DNA of 64,000 bases, taken from positions 1 through 64,000 of the forward strand of contig DASWRI010000076.1 in NCBI GenBank assembly GCA_036403235.1, read 5' to 3'. The notes below the pieces were generated by a model that was not told the origin of the DNA, made no database searches, and saw nothing but the letters and a program-made list of their open reading frames with translations. The stretch's first letter is position 1. Every line of letters begins with the position of its first letter. Below, in pieces: positions 1 through 8,472 of this stretch. The position numbers and the translations under genes were made by a program. The DNA is from JBGTFE01 sp036403235 (GTDB taxonomy: Bacteria > Acidobacteriota > Blastocatellia > Pyrinomonadales > Pyrinomonadaceae).

Positions 1-29
1 AGCCCGACGAATGCGATAAACAATTGATA

Positions 30-141
30 CGACGCTGAAGGCGTCGAACATGAACACAAATGTTGCTCGCCTTCAGCGAGCGATTGAATTTTCGATAAAC
101 GACGCAGGGTTGCGCTCAACTTCGTTTCGCTTAACCCTGCG
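30..141. repeat. REP-like cluster of three hairpins
   Basis: Three inverted repeats follow one another: 30-46 (6-bp arms around TGAAG), 65-81 (6-bp arms around CTTCA) and 103-141 (9-bp arms, CGCAGGGTT and AACCCTGCG). The first two are also partly complementary to each other (GCTGAAGGCG and CGCCTTCAGC), so alternative folds are possible. The layout resembles REP elements mobilised by RAYT transposases, but no such transposase is in the window, so the class is inferred. A frame across 50-304 exists only because the repeats lack stops. Confidence 0.55.
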
Positions 142-220
142 CTATATTGTTCGTCATCTTCAAAGACAAAAACGGGCGGAGATTTTTCCAAATAAAAAAG
201 ACGAATTAATATTCAAAATA

Positions 221-256
221 AAAAAGGGGCGGAAATTAATTTTCGCCCCTTTTTTA
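221..256 (-). terminator. Rho-independent terminator of the M4 peptidase gene
   Basis: Reading the minus strand, an A-run leads into GGGGCG, a short AT-rich loop, then CGCCCC and a T-run, about 20 bases past the stop codon at 276. Arms of about 10 bp with a T-tract on the minus-strand side make a textbook intrinsic terminator. A-rich flanks would let it work weakly in the other direction too. Confidence 0.85.
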
Positions 257-275
257 TTCAATTTGAATCAGCCAT

Positions 276-2417
276 TTATTTTAACGACGCATCATCAACT
301 CTAAAGGTTGTCGCCAGTGAGCTGTCCGTTGTCGAACGGAACTGCACGCGGACGGTCTGACCTTTGTAAGCCGACATATTCAGCGATTTCTGCGAATAAA
401 CTCCGGCCGAGCCGCCGTTTAAATTGCTGTAGGTCGCCAAAGTTGCCAACAGCGTGCCGGCAGTGTTGCGGACTTCGACAAACAATTTATCGTATTGCGT
501 CGTCGTCGTCGTTTCACTCGTCGTCGTGTTGAGCCAGAAGGTCAAAGTTCCGGCTGCGGTCGAGGGAATCGTTACCTGCTGGTAGCTTTGTCCCGTTACG
601 CTGTTGTTCACGCCGAAATAGATATAGCCCGTTCCGCCGTGCGGATAGTTGCCGGGATTGACATAGAAGTAGCCCGTTCCCGAACCGACCCAAGGCGACG
701 CGCTGCCTTCGAATCCGCCGTTGACGAGAAGCTCGCTGCCGGTCGGAGTAGCAGTCGGAGTCGGAGTCGGCGTTCCGCCGCCCGGACAAGTTCCGACGCC
801 GACCGCGCACCAGCCCTGCGCGACGCCGTTATACTGAGTGCTGCCCGTGCCGTAAAGGTCGGTCGCCGCGCTCAAGGTCGCCGTTCTCGCGCCCGCAAAA
901 TTCGTGCTCGCCGTCATATAAACGGTCAAAGCGCGATAAAAGATTCTTTCGGCCGCGCTCGTTCCGATGCCGGTGACGGCGATGCCGCTGACGCGATTCG
1001 TGCCGCCCGCCGCGATTAAATAATAAGCGTGGTTGGAAATGCTCGAATTGGTGTGAACGCCGCACTGGTCGTTCGCGTTCGAAGGCGTGCAGGCGCCCTG
1101 ATAAACGCGGACGCTGTAGTGGTCGGGGTCGCCGACCGAGTTCGGGTTGCTCATCGAGCGCAGCGCGTCGCCCGAAGTTCCCGGCGTGTATGCGTCTTCG
1201 CCGATTTTCCAGGTGTCGGCCGAAACCACGCCGCCGTCGGCGTAAAGCTCGACCATCGAGCCCATAATGTCAGACCAAGATTCGTTCAAAGCGCCCGATT
1301 CGCTCGCGTAAGTCAAAGCGGCCGTACGCTCCGTGACGCCGTGCGTCATTTCGTGACCGCAGATGTCAATCGTCGTCAAAGGCGTAAACTGCGAGCCGTC
1401 GCCGTCGCCGTAGGTCATATTGCTTCCGTTCCAGAAGGCGTTATTGTAGCTTGCGCCGAAATGGACGCGCGAAACGAGCAGGCTGATTGCACTGTTGGCG
1501 GCGGCCGTCGTCGTGCCCGGCCCGGAGTTGCCGTCGATGCCGTTGCGGCCGTGAACGTTTTGGTAATAATCGAAAGTCTTCGCCGCGCCGTAATGCGCGT
1601 CCACGCCGGCTTGCTGCGCGGTCGTGTTCCAAACATCGTCCGTATCGGTGTAGCGCGACTGCGTGCCGCCCGTCCCAGTCGATGTATTGCCCGTGTTGTT
1701 CATATTGAAAGTGCCCTGTTTGCGGGTCAAATCTTCCATATAATACGTCGTGCCGGACACGCTCGTGTTAATCGTCACCGTGCCGCTATAACGCGACGGG
1801 CCGGTTCCGGTTTGCAGATTGTCGTAGCCGTAAACTTTGTCGCCGGTCTGCGCGTCGATGAAAACGACGGGCATCGAAGGCTTAAATTGGTCGTTTGAAT
1901 TGTCGATGCGGACGCGCCAGACCAGATGGTCGCGGTCGTCGGCGCGGAAAATCCACAAATCGGCTTCGGATTGCGCAATCAGATTATCGCCGCCTTTGAA
2001 CATTCTCGTCGCATATTGAATTGCTTCTTTGCCGCCGAAATTAGGCTGGGTGTTAACGGCGATTGATTCTTTCAATGAATCGGTAACGGTCGAAAGCGAG
2101 CCGTCCGCTTTTAAGTGAACGATGGCTTCGCCTTCCCAGACGGGAATCCCCTGAACAGTCTGACGAACACGCGTATGTGCCATACGGAGTTCGTCAATTT
2201 CGACTTTCTGTACCTGAAAGTCGTCTGCATTTCCGACGGCGCGCTGTGCCGCTGTATCACGCAGGATGCCGAGACTTATCTGTTTGGCCGTCTCGAGTTC
2301 GTCCTGCGTGCCCTTGTCGAAAATGGTTTTGCTCGCCCCGGCTTTATTGGCAATCGACATAAAAATCGCCGAGCCTGCCAGAACAAACAATGCTAAAATA
2401 CCTAGAAATTTTTTCAC
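276..2417 (-). CDS. Secreted M4-family (thermolysin-like) zinc metallopeptidase
   Basis: This is an exported endopeptidase of 713 residues. The N-terminus is a signal peptide (KK followed by a hydrophobic run to about residue 27). Next come an FTP/PepSY-type propeptide (about 40-190) and the M4 catalytic domain (about 205-545). The zinc site is visible as HEMTH at 355-359, with the downstream glutamate in GALNESWSD near 379. A Pro-Thr linker (about 548-560) leads to a C-terminal beta-sandwich domain beginning LLVNGGFEG, of the kind used for binding or secretion. The start is GTG, supported by AAGGAG 11 bases upstream. A terminator follows the gene. The family call is firm; the substrate is unknown. 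Confidence 0.95.
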   Translation of the reverse strand: MKKFLGILALFVLAGSAIFMSIANKAGASKTIFDKGTQDELETAKQISLGILRDTAAQRAVGNADDFQVQKVEIDELRMAHTRVRQTVQGIPVWEGEAIVHLKADGSLSTVTDSLKESIAVNTQPNFGGKEAIQYATRMFKGGDNLIAQSEADLWIFRADDRDHLVWRVRIDNSNDQFKPSMPVVFIDAQTGDKVYGYDNLQTGTGPSRYSGTVTINTSVSGTTYYMEDLTRKQGTFNMNNTGNTSTGTGGTQSRYTDTDDVWNTTAQQAGVDAHYGAAKTFDYYQNVHGRNGIDGNSGPGTTTAAANSAISLLVSRVHFGASYNNAFWNGSNMTYGDGDGSQFTPLTTIDICGHEMTHGVTERTAALTYASESGALNESWSDIMGSMVELYADGGVVSADTWKIGEDAYTPGTSGDALRSMSNPNSVGDPDHYSVRVYQGACTPSNANDQCGVHTNSSISNHAYYLIAAGGTNRVSGIAVTGIGTSAAERIFYRALTVYMTASTNFAGARTATLSAATDLYGTGSTQYNGVAQGWCAVGVGTCPGGGTPTPTPTATPTGSELLVNGGFEGSASPWVGSGTGYFYVNPGNYPHGGTGYIYFGVNNSVTGQSYQQVTIPSTAAGTLTFWLNTTTSETTTTTQYDKLFVEVRNTAGTLLATLATYSNLNGGSAGVYSQKSLNMSAYKGQTVRVQFRSTTDSSLATTFRVDDASLK

Positions 2418-2563
2418 GCTCTTTTATTCTCCTTGGGAATTTAATTTTAATTTGCCGATAAATATATCAAGCCGTATGAATAAAAATATATAAAACACCA
2501 GCCGAAATCAGTTAAATTTCCGCTTCGTTTTCGAGACATAAGACAAAGAGCTACTAAAATCCT

Positions 2564-2591
2564 TTGACGGATTTGAAAAATTCTTTAAATA
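2564..2591 (+). promoter_or_regulatory. Possible sigma70 promoter in the 2418-2723 spacer
   Basis: The 306-base spacer between the divergent peptidase and SRA-like genes is AT-rich and holds no gene I can support. TTGACG (2564-2569) lies 16 bases from TAAATA (2586-2591), a plausible sigma70-like pair pointing at the gene at 2724 with a leader of about 120 bases. Two matches by eye in AT-rich DNA are weak evidence. Confidence 0.3.
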
Positions 2592-2723
2592 TGATTTAAG
2601 GAATAACCGAATTCGGCGAATTTTAATTGAATAAAATATCGTCGGTAGTAAGTTATCGACAATCTATAAAGAAAGTTTCGCGTTTTCAGAAAATTTTCTC
2701 TGATTTGAGAGAATTTTTGCAAG

Positions 2724-3218
2724 TTGCTTAACAACTATGAAAAATTCGGCCGACAAGTGTCAAGCGAAAAAAGGAAAATTCATTTGCTAAATACGAATTT
2801 TTTGAAAAATTCCGCCGTCGGCGAAATATTTTCGTGGACGGAGGTTTCGGAAATTCACAAAATCCGCAACGGCATTTACCAGCGAAGCGGCCGTCTCATT
2901 TCGCTTTTGACCGATTTCGGCAAGATAAATCCGTGTTATCCCGACGTTCACGGCAGCTCCGAAAATACGATTTTTTACACCGGCGCGGGCCGGCGCGGCG
3001 ACCAGCGGCTCGATTCGTTTAATCAGGCGATGTTTAATGCGATAAAATCACAGCACGCCGTTCCGCTTTTTAACAAGCTCGCAATCGGCCGCTGGCAGTT
3101 TCTCGGCTTCTGGCGCGTCGCCGACGGAAAATATATTTTTGACGAAACTCAGGATAGAATGATTTGGAAGTTTACTTTGCAGAGAGACGAAAATGCTCGA
3201 AATCAGAAAAGCCGTTGA
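2724..3218 (+). CDS. SRA/YDG-like (PUA-fold) hypothetical protein
   Basis: The protein has up to 164 residues and no assigned function. The middle resembles the SRA-YDG/ScoMcrA-type PUA-like fold: an N-terminal VGEIFSW...IHKIRNGIYQ strand pattern, then IFYTGAGRRGDQ, then FNKLAIGRWQFLGFW and DRMIWKFTLQR. Members of that superfamily read modified DNA bases, often attached to nucleases, but here the module stands alone. No ATG lies in frame before the conserved region, so translation starts at TTG (2724) or a later GTG or TTG; the start is uncertain. The 3' end overlaps the GNAT gene by 26 bases, suggesting co-transcription. The fold assignment is by motif resemblance only. Confidence 0.6.
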   Translation: MLNNYEKFGRQVSSEKRKIHLLNTNFLKNSAVGEIFSWTEVSEIHKIRNGIYQRSGRLISLLTDFGKINPCYPDVHGSSENTIFYTGAGRRGDQRLDSFNQAMFNAIKSQHAVPLFNKLAIGRWQFLGFWRVADGKYIFDETQDRMIWKFTLQRDENARNQKSR

Positions 3219-3678
3219 TGCGGATAAGCCGAAAGTTTGGGAAATCATCAAAGCCGTAATTTCTAACGGCGACACATACGTTTTTTATCCCGACACTTCA
3301 AAAGAAAAAATGCTCGATTACTGGTTTGCCGCCGATAAGAAAACCTACGTCGCGCTCGCCGAAAACAAAATCGTCGGAACGTTTTTCCTAAAAGACAACC
3401 AGCCGGATTTGGGCTCGCACGTCGCCAACGCCGGTTTTATGGTCGCGGAAGAAGCAAAAGGAATGCGCGTCGGGCGGACGATGGCCGAATTTTCGCTCGA
3501 AGAAGCGCGCCGGTTGAGTTACGAAGCAATGCAGTTTAATTTCGTCGTCACATCGAACGAAGTCGCCGTTAAGCTATGGCTCGCGCTCGGTTTTGAAATC
3601 ATCGGCGAGATTCCCGATGCGTTCAGACACGTTGAAAAAGGATTGACGAATGCTTATATAATGTATCGGAAGCTATAA
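3193..3678 (+). CDS. GNAT-family N-acetyltransferase
   Basis: This 161-residue single-domain protein starts with LEIRKAVDADKPKVWEI, typical of the first strand and helix of GNAT enzymes. It continues with the acetyl-CoA-binding region around VAEEAKGMRVGRTMAEFSLE (a V..E.RG.GvG-type loop) and ends with the NEVAVKLWLALGFEIIGE segment characteristic of the family C-terminal half. It would transfer an acetyl group from acetyl-CoA to an amine; the acceptor cannot be read from sequence. It overlaps the upstream SRA-like gene and is 18 bases from tyrS, so the three may be co-transcribed. ATG at 3193 gives the usual family length. Confidence 0.88.
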   Translation: MLEIRKAVDADKPKVWEIIKAVISNGDTYVFYPDTSKEKMLDYWFAADKKTYVALAENKIVGTFFLKDNQPDLGSHVANAGFMVAEEAKGMRVGRTMAEFSLEEARRLSYEAMQFNFVVTSNEVAVKLWLALGFEIIGEIPDAFRHVEKGLTNAYIMYRKL

Positions 3679-3696
3679 TTTTATAATTTTTACTTT

Positions 3697-4902
3697 ATGA
3701 CAATTGACGAACAAATTTCATACTTAAAAAAAGGCGCGGTCGACGTAATTCGCGAAAAGGACTTGCGCGCCAAGCTCGAAAAATCCAAAAAAGACGGAAA
3801 GCCTCTGATTATCAAATACGGCGCCGACCCGACCGCGCCCGACATCCATCTCGGTCACACGGTCGTCATCCGCAAATTAAAGGCGTTTCAAGACCTCGGC
3901 CACATCGCCGTTTTTCTTATCGGCGATTTTACCGGAATGATTGGCGACCCGTCGGGGAAAAGCGCGACGCGCCCGATGCTTTCGCGCGAGGAAATTCTGG
4001 CCAACGCCGAAACTTATAAAAAACAGATTTTTAAGATTCTCGACCCCGAGCGCACCGACATTCGTTTTAACTCCGAATGGTTTGAAAAATTCGGCGCGGC
4101 CGATTTTATCAAGCTCGCGTCGCACACGACGGTCGCGCAGATTCTCGAGCGCGACGATTTTGAAAAGCGCATGACCGAGAAAAAACCGATTGCGCTCCAC
4201 GAGCTGCTGTACCCGCTCGTCCAGGGATTTGATTCGGTCGCGCTCGAATCCGACATCGAGCTCGGCGGAACAGACCAGAAATTCAATCTTTTGATGGGCC
4301 GAAATCTCCAGCGCGAATACGACCAGCCGCCGCAGGTAATTATCACGACGCCGCTTCTGAAAGGTCTCGACGGCGTTCAGAAAATGTCGAAATCGCTCGG
4401 GAATTACATCGGAATCGACGAAGCGCCCGGCGAGATGTTCGGCAAAGTAATGTCGATTTCTGACGAGCTGATGTGGGAGTATTACGAGCTTTTGACAGAC
4501 TTAAATCCGGAAGAAATCGAATCTTTGCAGTTTCAGACAAAGACGGGCGCGCTCAACCCGCGCGACGTAAAAGTCGCTCTGGCAAAAATGATTATCAAGG
4601 ATTTTCATTCGGAGCAGGCGGCCGCTGAGGCAGAAGAAGAATTCAGACGCCGTTTCGTCAAAAAGGAAATTCCCGACGAAATCGAGGAAAAGACGATTTC
4701 CGGCGCTCTCTGGACGTTCGCCGACCTTTTGGTCGAAACAAATCTTGCCGCCTCGAAAGGCGAAGCGCGGCGTTTAATCGAACAGGGCGGCGTCAAAGTG
4801 GACGGCGAAAAAGTTTCCAACGCGAAAGCCGAGGTCGATTTAAAAGAGGAAATTCTATTACAGGTCGGGAAACGCAAATTTTTGAAAGTAAAGGCGAGCT
4901 AG
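3697..4902 (+). CDS. tyrS: Tyrosine--tRNA ligase
   Basis: This cytoplasmic class Ic synthetase charges tRNA-Tyr. All landmarks are present in 401 residues: the Rossmann catalytic core with [14 protein letters not shown] (41-54, HIGH-type signature), the tyrosine pocket region, the KMSKS loop at 229-233 (QKMSKSLGN), and a C-terminal S4-like RNA-binding domain from about 335 ([18 protein letters not shown]). Length and the HLGH form fit the roughly 400-residue bacterial TyrS group rather than the longer E. coli type. No T-box leader is visible upstream, where only 18 bases separate it from the GNAT gene. The identification is secure. Confidence 0.97.
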   Translation: MTIDEQISYLKKGAVDVIREKDLRAKLEKSKKDGKPLIIKYGADPTAPDIHLGHTVVIRKLKAFQDLGHIAVFLIGDFTGMIGDPSGKSATRPMLSREEILANAETYKKQIFKILDPERTDIRFNSEWFEKFGAADFIKLASHTTVAQILERDDFEKRMTEKKPIALHELLYPLVQGFDSVALESDIELGGTDQKFNLLMGRNLQREYDQPPQVIITTPLLKGLDGVQKMSKSLGNYIGIDEAPGEMFGKVMSISDELMWEYYELLTDLNPEEIESLQFQTKTGALNPRDVKVALAKMIIKDFHSEQAAAEAEEEFRRRFVKKEIPDEIEEKTISGALWTFADLLVETNLAASKGEARRLIEQGGVKVDGEKVSNAKAEVDLKEEILLQVGKRKFLKVKAS

Positions 4903-4904
4903 AC

Positions 4905-4938
4905 AATCGCAAATCGCAAATCTAAAATCGAAAATCAC
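4905..4938. repeat. Heptamer tandem repeat between tyrS and the RDD gene
   Basis: The spacer consists of degenerate 7-bp units (GCAAATC, GCAAATC, TAAAATC, GAAAATC) in direct order. Unlike most other intergenic elements in this window there is no facing inverted arm, so it looks like half an element. It ends directly at the ATG of the next gene and leaves no clear Shine-Dalgarno site. Confidence 0.75.
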
Positions 4939-4940
4939 AG

Positions 4941-5789
4941 ATGTCGCAGATTATCGAAACCGAAGAAACATTGATTATCGAAACGCCCGAGCGCGTGCCG
5001 CTCGCCTTTGCGCTGGCGTCAATCGGCAATCGTTTCCTCGCCGTCGCCATCGACCATTTTATTCAATATTTTACGATTATCGTCGTCGCGTGGGCGCTTT
5101 TGAGCTTGACCGACTCGGGAAATCCGCTGGTTGACGAAGCCGGCAGAAGCATTTTTCAGGACATGTCGAAATGGACGCTCGCCGTCTTGATACTCGTCGT
5201 TTTCCTGATTTTCTCCGGCTATTTCATCCTTTTCGAATGGCTCTGGAACGGGCAGACGCCGGGCAAGCGCCTTTTGAAGCTGCGCGTTATCCGCGAAGAC
5301 GGCCGCCCGATTACGCTCTGGGAAGCGCTGGCGCGAAACCTGCTGCGGATTTTCGACGCCGTTCCCGGTTTTATTCTGCCGATTTATTCAATCGGGCTCA
5401 TCACGATTTTCGGAAGCCGGCGCGACCAGCGCGTCGGCGACATATTCGCCGGAACGGTCGTCGTCCGCGAGCGAACCGATGAAGCGCCGACCTTTGCCGA
5501 GACTTTTTCGAATCCGATAAACGACGCGGCTTTCCGGCGCGTCCAGCAGCGGACGGACTTTCAGGCAAACGTCGCTCTTTTAAACGAGAGGGAAATCGAA
5601 GTGGTCGAAAGTTTTCTGCGCCGCCGCTGGGATTTGACCGACCGCCAGAGGCTCTGGATGGCGTGGCGCGTCGCCCTGCCGCTGATGTATAAGCTCAAGC
5701 CGAATTACGATTTGCGAACTTTTACCTACGAGGGTTTTCTCGAGGAAATCGTTCACCGGTTTTACGCCAAACAGCGATTTTTAAATTAA
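4941..5789 (+). CDS. RDD-family integral membrane protein
   Basis: The 282-residue protein has the RDD domain in its N-terminal two thirds. LAFALASIGNRFLAVAIDHF carries the family R and D near the first membrane helix. A second helix follows at about 75-100, and FEWLWNGQTPGKRLLKLRV with the later GDIFAGTVVVRER complete the signature. A soluble C-terminal extension of about 90 residues (from about 190) is rich in Arg and Glu and unassigned. RDD proteins are membrane proteins of mostly unknown role, some linked to transport. It lies 38 bases after tyrS in the same direction, with heptamer repeats between. Confidence 0.88.
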   Translation: MSQIIETEETLIIETPERVPLAFALASIGNRFLAVAIDHFIQYFTIIVVAWALLSLTDSGNPLVDEAGRSIFQDMSKWTLAVLILVVFLIFSGYFILFEWLWNGQTPGKRLLKLRVIREDGRPITLWEALARNLLRIFDAVPGFILPIYSIGLITIFGSRRDQRVGDIFAGTVVVRERTDEAPTFAETFSNPINDAAFRRVQQRTDFQANVALLNEREIEVVESFLRRRWDLTDRQRLWMAWRVALPLMYKLKPNYDLRTFTYEGFLEEIVHRFYAKQRFLN

Positions 5790-5804
5790 ATAACCGAAAA
5801 AATG

Positions 5805-5872
5805 TTCACCGCCGGGACGCAGAGACTGCACAAAGAAAAATCTCTGTGATTTCTTCGCGCGCCGGCGGTGAA
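5805..5872. repeat. Intergenic hairpin repeat (CTCTGTG type)
   Basis: Outer arms TTCACCGCCG (5805-5814) and CGGCGGTGAA (5863-5872) are perfect complements. Inside them CAGAGA and TCTCTG also pair. The element sits between the convergent RDD and S41 genes, where such a hairpin could act as a bidirectional terminator. Its inner CAGAG/CTCTG motif and flanking CACCG...CGGTG link it to the CTCTGTG family seen at 16415, 18460, 29722, 39465 and 47146. Confidence 0.75.
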
Positions 5873-5898
5873 AAATTGCCTTGACGAAACGGATTTAT

Positions 5899-7215
5899 TT
5901 AATCTTTGTCCCAGTAATACGGGAAAAACTTGCCTGCTTCGCCGGCCGAAATCTTTCCGTCGAGAATCTCAATCGCCCGCACAATCACGGGGTCTCTCTG
6001 ATTTGCCAAATCTTCGCCCGTCGGCAAAATCAGCTCGTCGGGAATTACGCCGACGTGCTCGATGCTTTTGCCGTCCGACATAATAACGTCGGCGTTGGTG
6101 ATGCTGACGGCGTAAAAAATCGCGTTCATCGTTCCCATCTCGGTGCTGTTTTGTAGAGACTGCATAACCGCGCCGGCAGAAACGTCGCCGAGTATTTTGC
6201 CGCGTTTTTCGAGCTGAATAAGACGCGCGAAAATTTCCGCCGCCGAGCCGGAACGACTGTCGACCAAAACGACCACATTTCCTTTGAAAATGCTGTCGCC
6301 GCGGGTTTTCGCTATGCTCGGTTCCATTTCCTTGCGCCCTTTCATATCGGCGATTTTGACGTCCTTGTCAAAAAAGAAACCGGCGAGACGTTCCAGCGTT
6401 TTGACATAGCCGCCGCCGTTTCCGCGCAAATCCAAAACGAGAGATTTTCCGTTTTTTACCTTTTCCATCAGAAAATCGACGTCGGTCGGCTCAAAACCGA
6501 ACGAAGGCATTCTCCAGATGACGGTGTTTCCGACCGTGATAAAGCGGTGCTTGCTGTTTTCTTCGTTATAAAAATCGTCGTAAAGACGAAAATAGTTTTG
6601 AAAGGTAATGACGTTCGGCAGTTTTTTTATCTGCGCTTTCACTTCCAGCTGCTTCGGCTCGCTCGCGCCCGGAGCGGCGACGAGCAGATTTAATTTGTCG
6701 CGTTTGCTGAGCACGTTGTAGTAATACTGCATCTTCCAGAATTCCTTTTTCGAAGGACGAAAGCCTTCTATCGAAAATATCTGGTCGCCCGGTTTTATTC
6801 CTTTCGCTTCGGCGTCGCTTTTCGGTTTGACCGAGGTGACTAAACATTTATCGCCGAACATCTGCATCCGCCAGCCGTATTCGACGGTGACGTTGGTCGA
6901 AGGCGGGATAAAAAACAGGTGCGAATCGTCGAAATCAATCAAAGTCTGAGCGATAACCGAAAAAGCCTGTCCGACCGACGTCACCTGGTCGAGACGCTCT
7001 TCGGATTTCTTAAAACGCGCTTCGATGTCGATTCCGTGAAAATTCGGGTCGTAGTAATTTTTTTTGATTTGATTTTTTATATTGTTCAAAATATCTTTCA
7101 TTCGCCCCTTTTCGATTCGGTCGTAGCCCTGCGCGTTGATGGCTTGAAAGGCTGACAAGAGACAAAGCAAGGTGAATAATAAACTCGTGAAATATTTAAA
7201 GCGTAATGTTTTCAT
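5899..7215 (-). CDS. Secreted S41-family (C-terminal processing type) serine peptidase
   Basis: The 438-residue protein has an N-terminal signal peptide (hydrophobic run about 10-28 ending INAQG), a helical N-domain, a PDZ-like segment (about 120-190, with GIKPGDQIFSIEG), then the S41 catalytic domain (about 230-390). The nucleophile region is VDSRSGSAAEIFARL, matching the GSxxSE-type loop. The position where CtpA-like enzymes carry the catalytic lysine (FGKG) reads VSAGAV here, as in S41 relatives that use another catalytic arrangement. The ATG start has AAGGAG upstream. It likely degrades or trims proteins in the periplasm; the target is unknown. Confidence 0.88.
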   Translation of the reverse strand: MKTLRFKYFTSLLFTLLCLLSAFQAINAQGYDRIEKGRMKDILNNIKNQIKKNYYDPNFHGIDIEARFKKSEERLDQVTSVGQAFSVIAQTLIDFDDSHLFFIPPSTNVTVEYGWRMQMFGDKCLVTSVKPKSDAEAKGIKPGDQIFSIEGFRPSKKEFWKMQYYYNVLSKRDKLNLLVAAPGASEPKQLEVKAQIKKLPNVITFQNYFRLYDDFYNEENSKHRFITVGNTVIWRMPSFGFEPTDVDFLMEKVKNGKSLVLDLRGNGGGYVKTLERLAGFFFDKDVKIADMKGRKEMEPSIAKTRGDSIFKGNVVVLVDSRSGSAAEIFARLIQLEKRGKILGDVSAGAVMQSLQNSTEMGTMNAIFYAVSITNADVIMSDGKSIEHVGVIPDELILPTGEDLANQRDPVIVRAIEILDGKISAGEAGKFFPYYWDKD

Positions 7216-7282
7216 TTGATACTCCTTCTAAATAAATGAAATAATTAGGTAATTAAAAGTTTTTTTATTGTTGTGGGCAGGC

Positions 7283-7314
7283 TTTTAGATGCCGTTATAC
7301 AGGATTTTAGATGC
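7283..7314. promoter_or_regulatory. Direct repeats in the divergent S41/epimerase spacer
   Basis: TTTTAGATGC occurs twice (7283-7292 and 7305-7314), start-to-start 22 bases, about two helical turns. The position between two divergent genes fits a dimeric regulator site shared by both, but no regulator is implied by the neighbours and chance cannot be excluded. Confidence 0.3.
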
Positions 7315-7412
7315 TATCATAGTTGAAGTGAAAATAGAGAGCGAATTTTGCCGCAAAAGGGCAGATATGGTATCTTGCATATTGAAAATAATCTAACCTT
7401 TCCCCTTGTAAA

Positions 7413-8411
7413 ATGCTGAGAAAAAGAATTTTAATAACGGGCGGAGCCGGATTCATCGGCTCGCATTTAGTAAATCGATTACTCACGGAAGGCGATTGGC
7501 AAGTCTCGGTCGTCGATAATTTTAACGATTTTTATTCGCCGGCGGTCAAGCGCGCCAACGTCGCGCCGTTCGTCGAAAATCCGCAGTTTTCGCTTTACGA
7601 GGCGGACATTCGCGACGCCGGCTTTCTGCGCGAGATTTTTGACGAGAACAATTTCGACACAATCGTCCACCTGGCAGCGCGCGCGGGCGTTCGTCCTTCG
7701 CTCGAACAGCCGAAACTTTATAACGAAACGAACATTAACGGCACGCTCAATCTGCTCGAATTAGCGCGCGAGTTCGACGTTCGCCAGTTCGTTTTCGGCT
7801 CGTCGTCGTCGGTTTACGGCATCAACTGCAAAATTCCTTTTTCGGAAGATGACCGTATTCACCAGCCGATTTCGCCGTATGCCGCGACCAAAGCGGCGGG
7901 CGAGCTTTTGTGTCACACGTATTCGCATCTTTACAATATTCGAACGGTCTGTCTGCGCTTTTTTACCGTTTACGGCGCGCGTCAGCGTCCCGATTTGGCG
8001 ATTCACAAATTTTCTAAATTAATTTGGGAAGACAAACCCATCCCGCTCTTCGGCGACGGCACGACGCGCCGCGATTACACATACATCGACGATATTATCG
8101 AGGGCGTGCGCGCTTCGATTGATTACAGCGAGACGATGCACGAAGTTTTCAATCTCGGCGAGTCGGAGACGGTCGAGCTCAAATATTTAATCGAGCTGAT
8201 AGAGAAAAACCTCGGCAAAAAAGCGATAATCGACCGCAAGCCGATGCAGCCCGGCGACGTGCCGCAGACATTCGCCGATATTTCCAAAGCGAGACGGCTT
8301 TTAGATTACAACCCGCAGACAAAAATTGAAGAAGGAATCGGCAAATTTGCCGACTGGTTTCGCGAAAGCCGTCAGGCGACGATTGAGACTCAGGAAAAAG
8401 CGGTTATATAA
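7413..8411 (+). CDS. NAD-dependent nucleotide-sugar epimerase (GalE/UDP-glucuronate 4-epimerase type)
   Basis: This 332-residue extended short-chain dehydrogenase has an NAD-binding ILITGGAGFIGSHLVNRLL at residues 5-23. The acidic residue after beta 2 is VVDNFNDFYSP, and VHLAARAGVR is the next signature. Catalytic Ser/Tyr/Lys sit in FGSSSSVYG and the YAATKAAGE segment (YxxxK). RFFTVYGARQRPD and RRDYTYIDD are typical of UDP-glucuronate 4-epimerases and related UDP-sugar epimerases. It should interconvert UDP-sugars for surface polysaccharide, alongside the dehydrogenase at 13870 and epimerase at 15316. The exact substrate cannot be fixed from sequence. Confidence 0.9.
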   Translation: MLRKRILITGGAGFIGSHLVNRLLTEGDWQVSVVDNFNDFYSPAVKRANVAPFVENPQFSLYEADIRDAGFLREIFDENNFDTIVHLAARAGVRPSLEQPKLYNETNINGTLNLLELAREFDVRQFVFGSSSSVYGINCKIPFSEDDRIHQPISPYAATKAAGELLCHTYSHLYNIRTVCLRFFTVYGARQRPDLAIHKFSKLIWEDKPIPLFGDGTTRRDYTYIDDIIEGVRASIDYSETMHEVFNLGESETVELKYLIELIEKNLGKKAIIDRKPMQPGDVPQTFADISKARRLLDYNPQTKIEEGIGKFADWFRESRQATIETQEKAVI

Positions 8412-8414
8412 AAA

Positions 8415-8467
8415 GTAAAAAGTAAAAAATTAAGGAAAATTTATTTCTTCAACTTTTCACTTTTTAC
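8415..8467. repeat. Intergenic hairpin built of AAGTAAA heptamers
   Basis: Left arm 8415-8428 (GTAAAAAGTAAAAA) faces right arm 8454-8467 (TTTTCACTTTTTAC) with one mismatch around an AT-rich loop. Each arm is a 7-bp tandem. It fills the whole space between the convergent epimerase and COQ7-like genes. A second copy of this family is at 53938-54043. Confidence 0.8.
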
Positions 8468-8472
8468 AAAAC

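Noticed and set aside
50..304. 84-codon plus-strand frame at the window start
   Set aside because: It spans REP-like hairpins and the terminator of the peptidase gene; composition is not protein-like.
1029..1898. Long plus-strand frame of 289 codons opposite the M4 peptidase
   Set aside because: It is a shadow of the peptidase coding strand: Arg/Val/Ala-rich composition, no domain, and the opposite strand encodes an unmistakable thermolysin-type protein.
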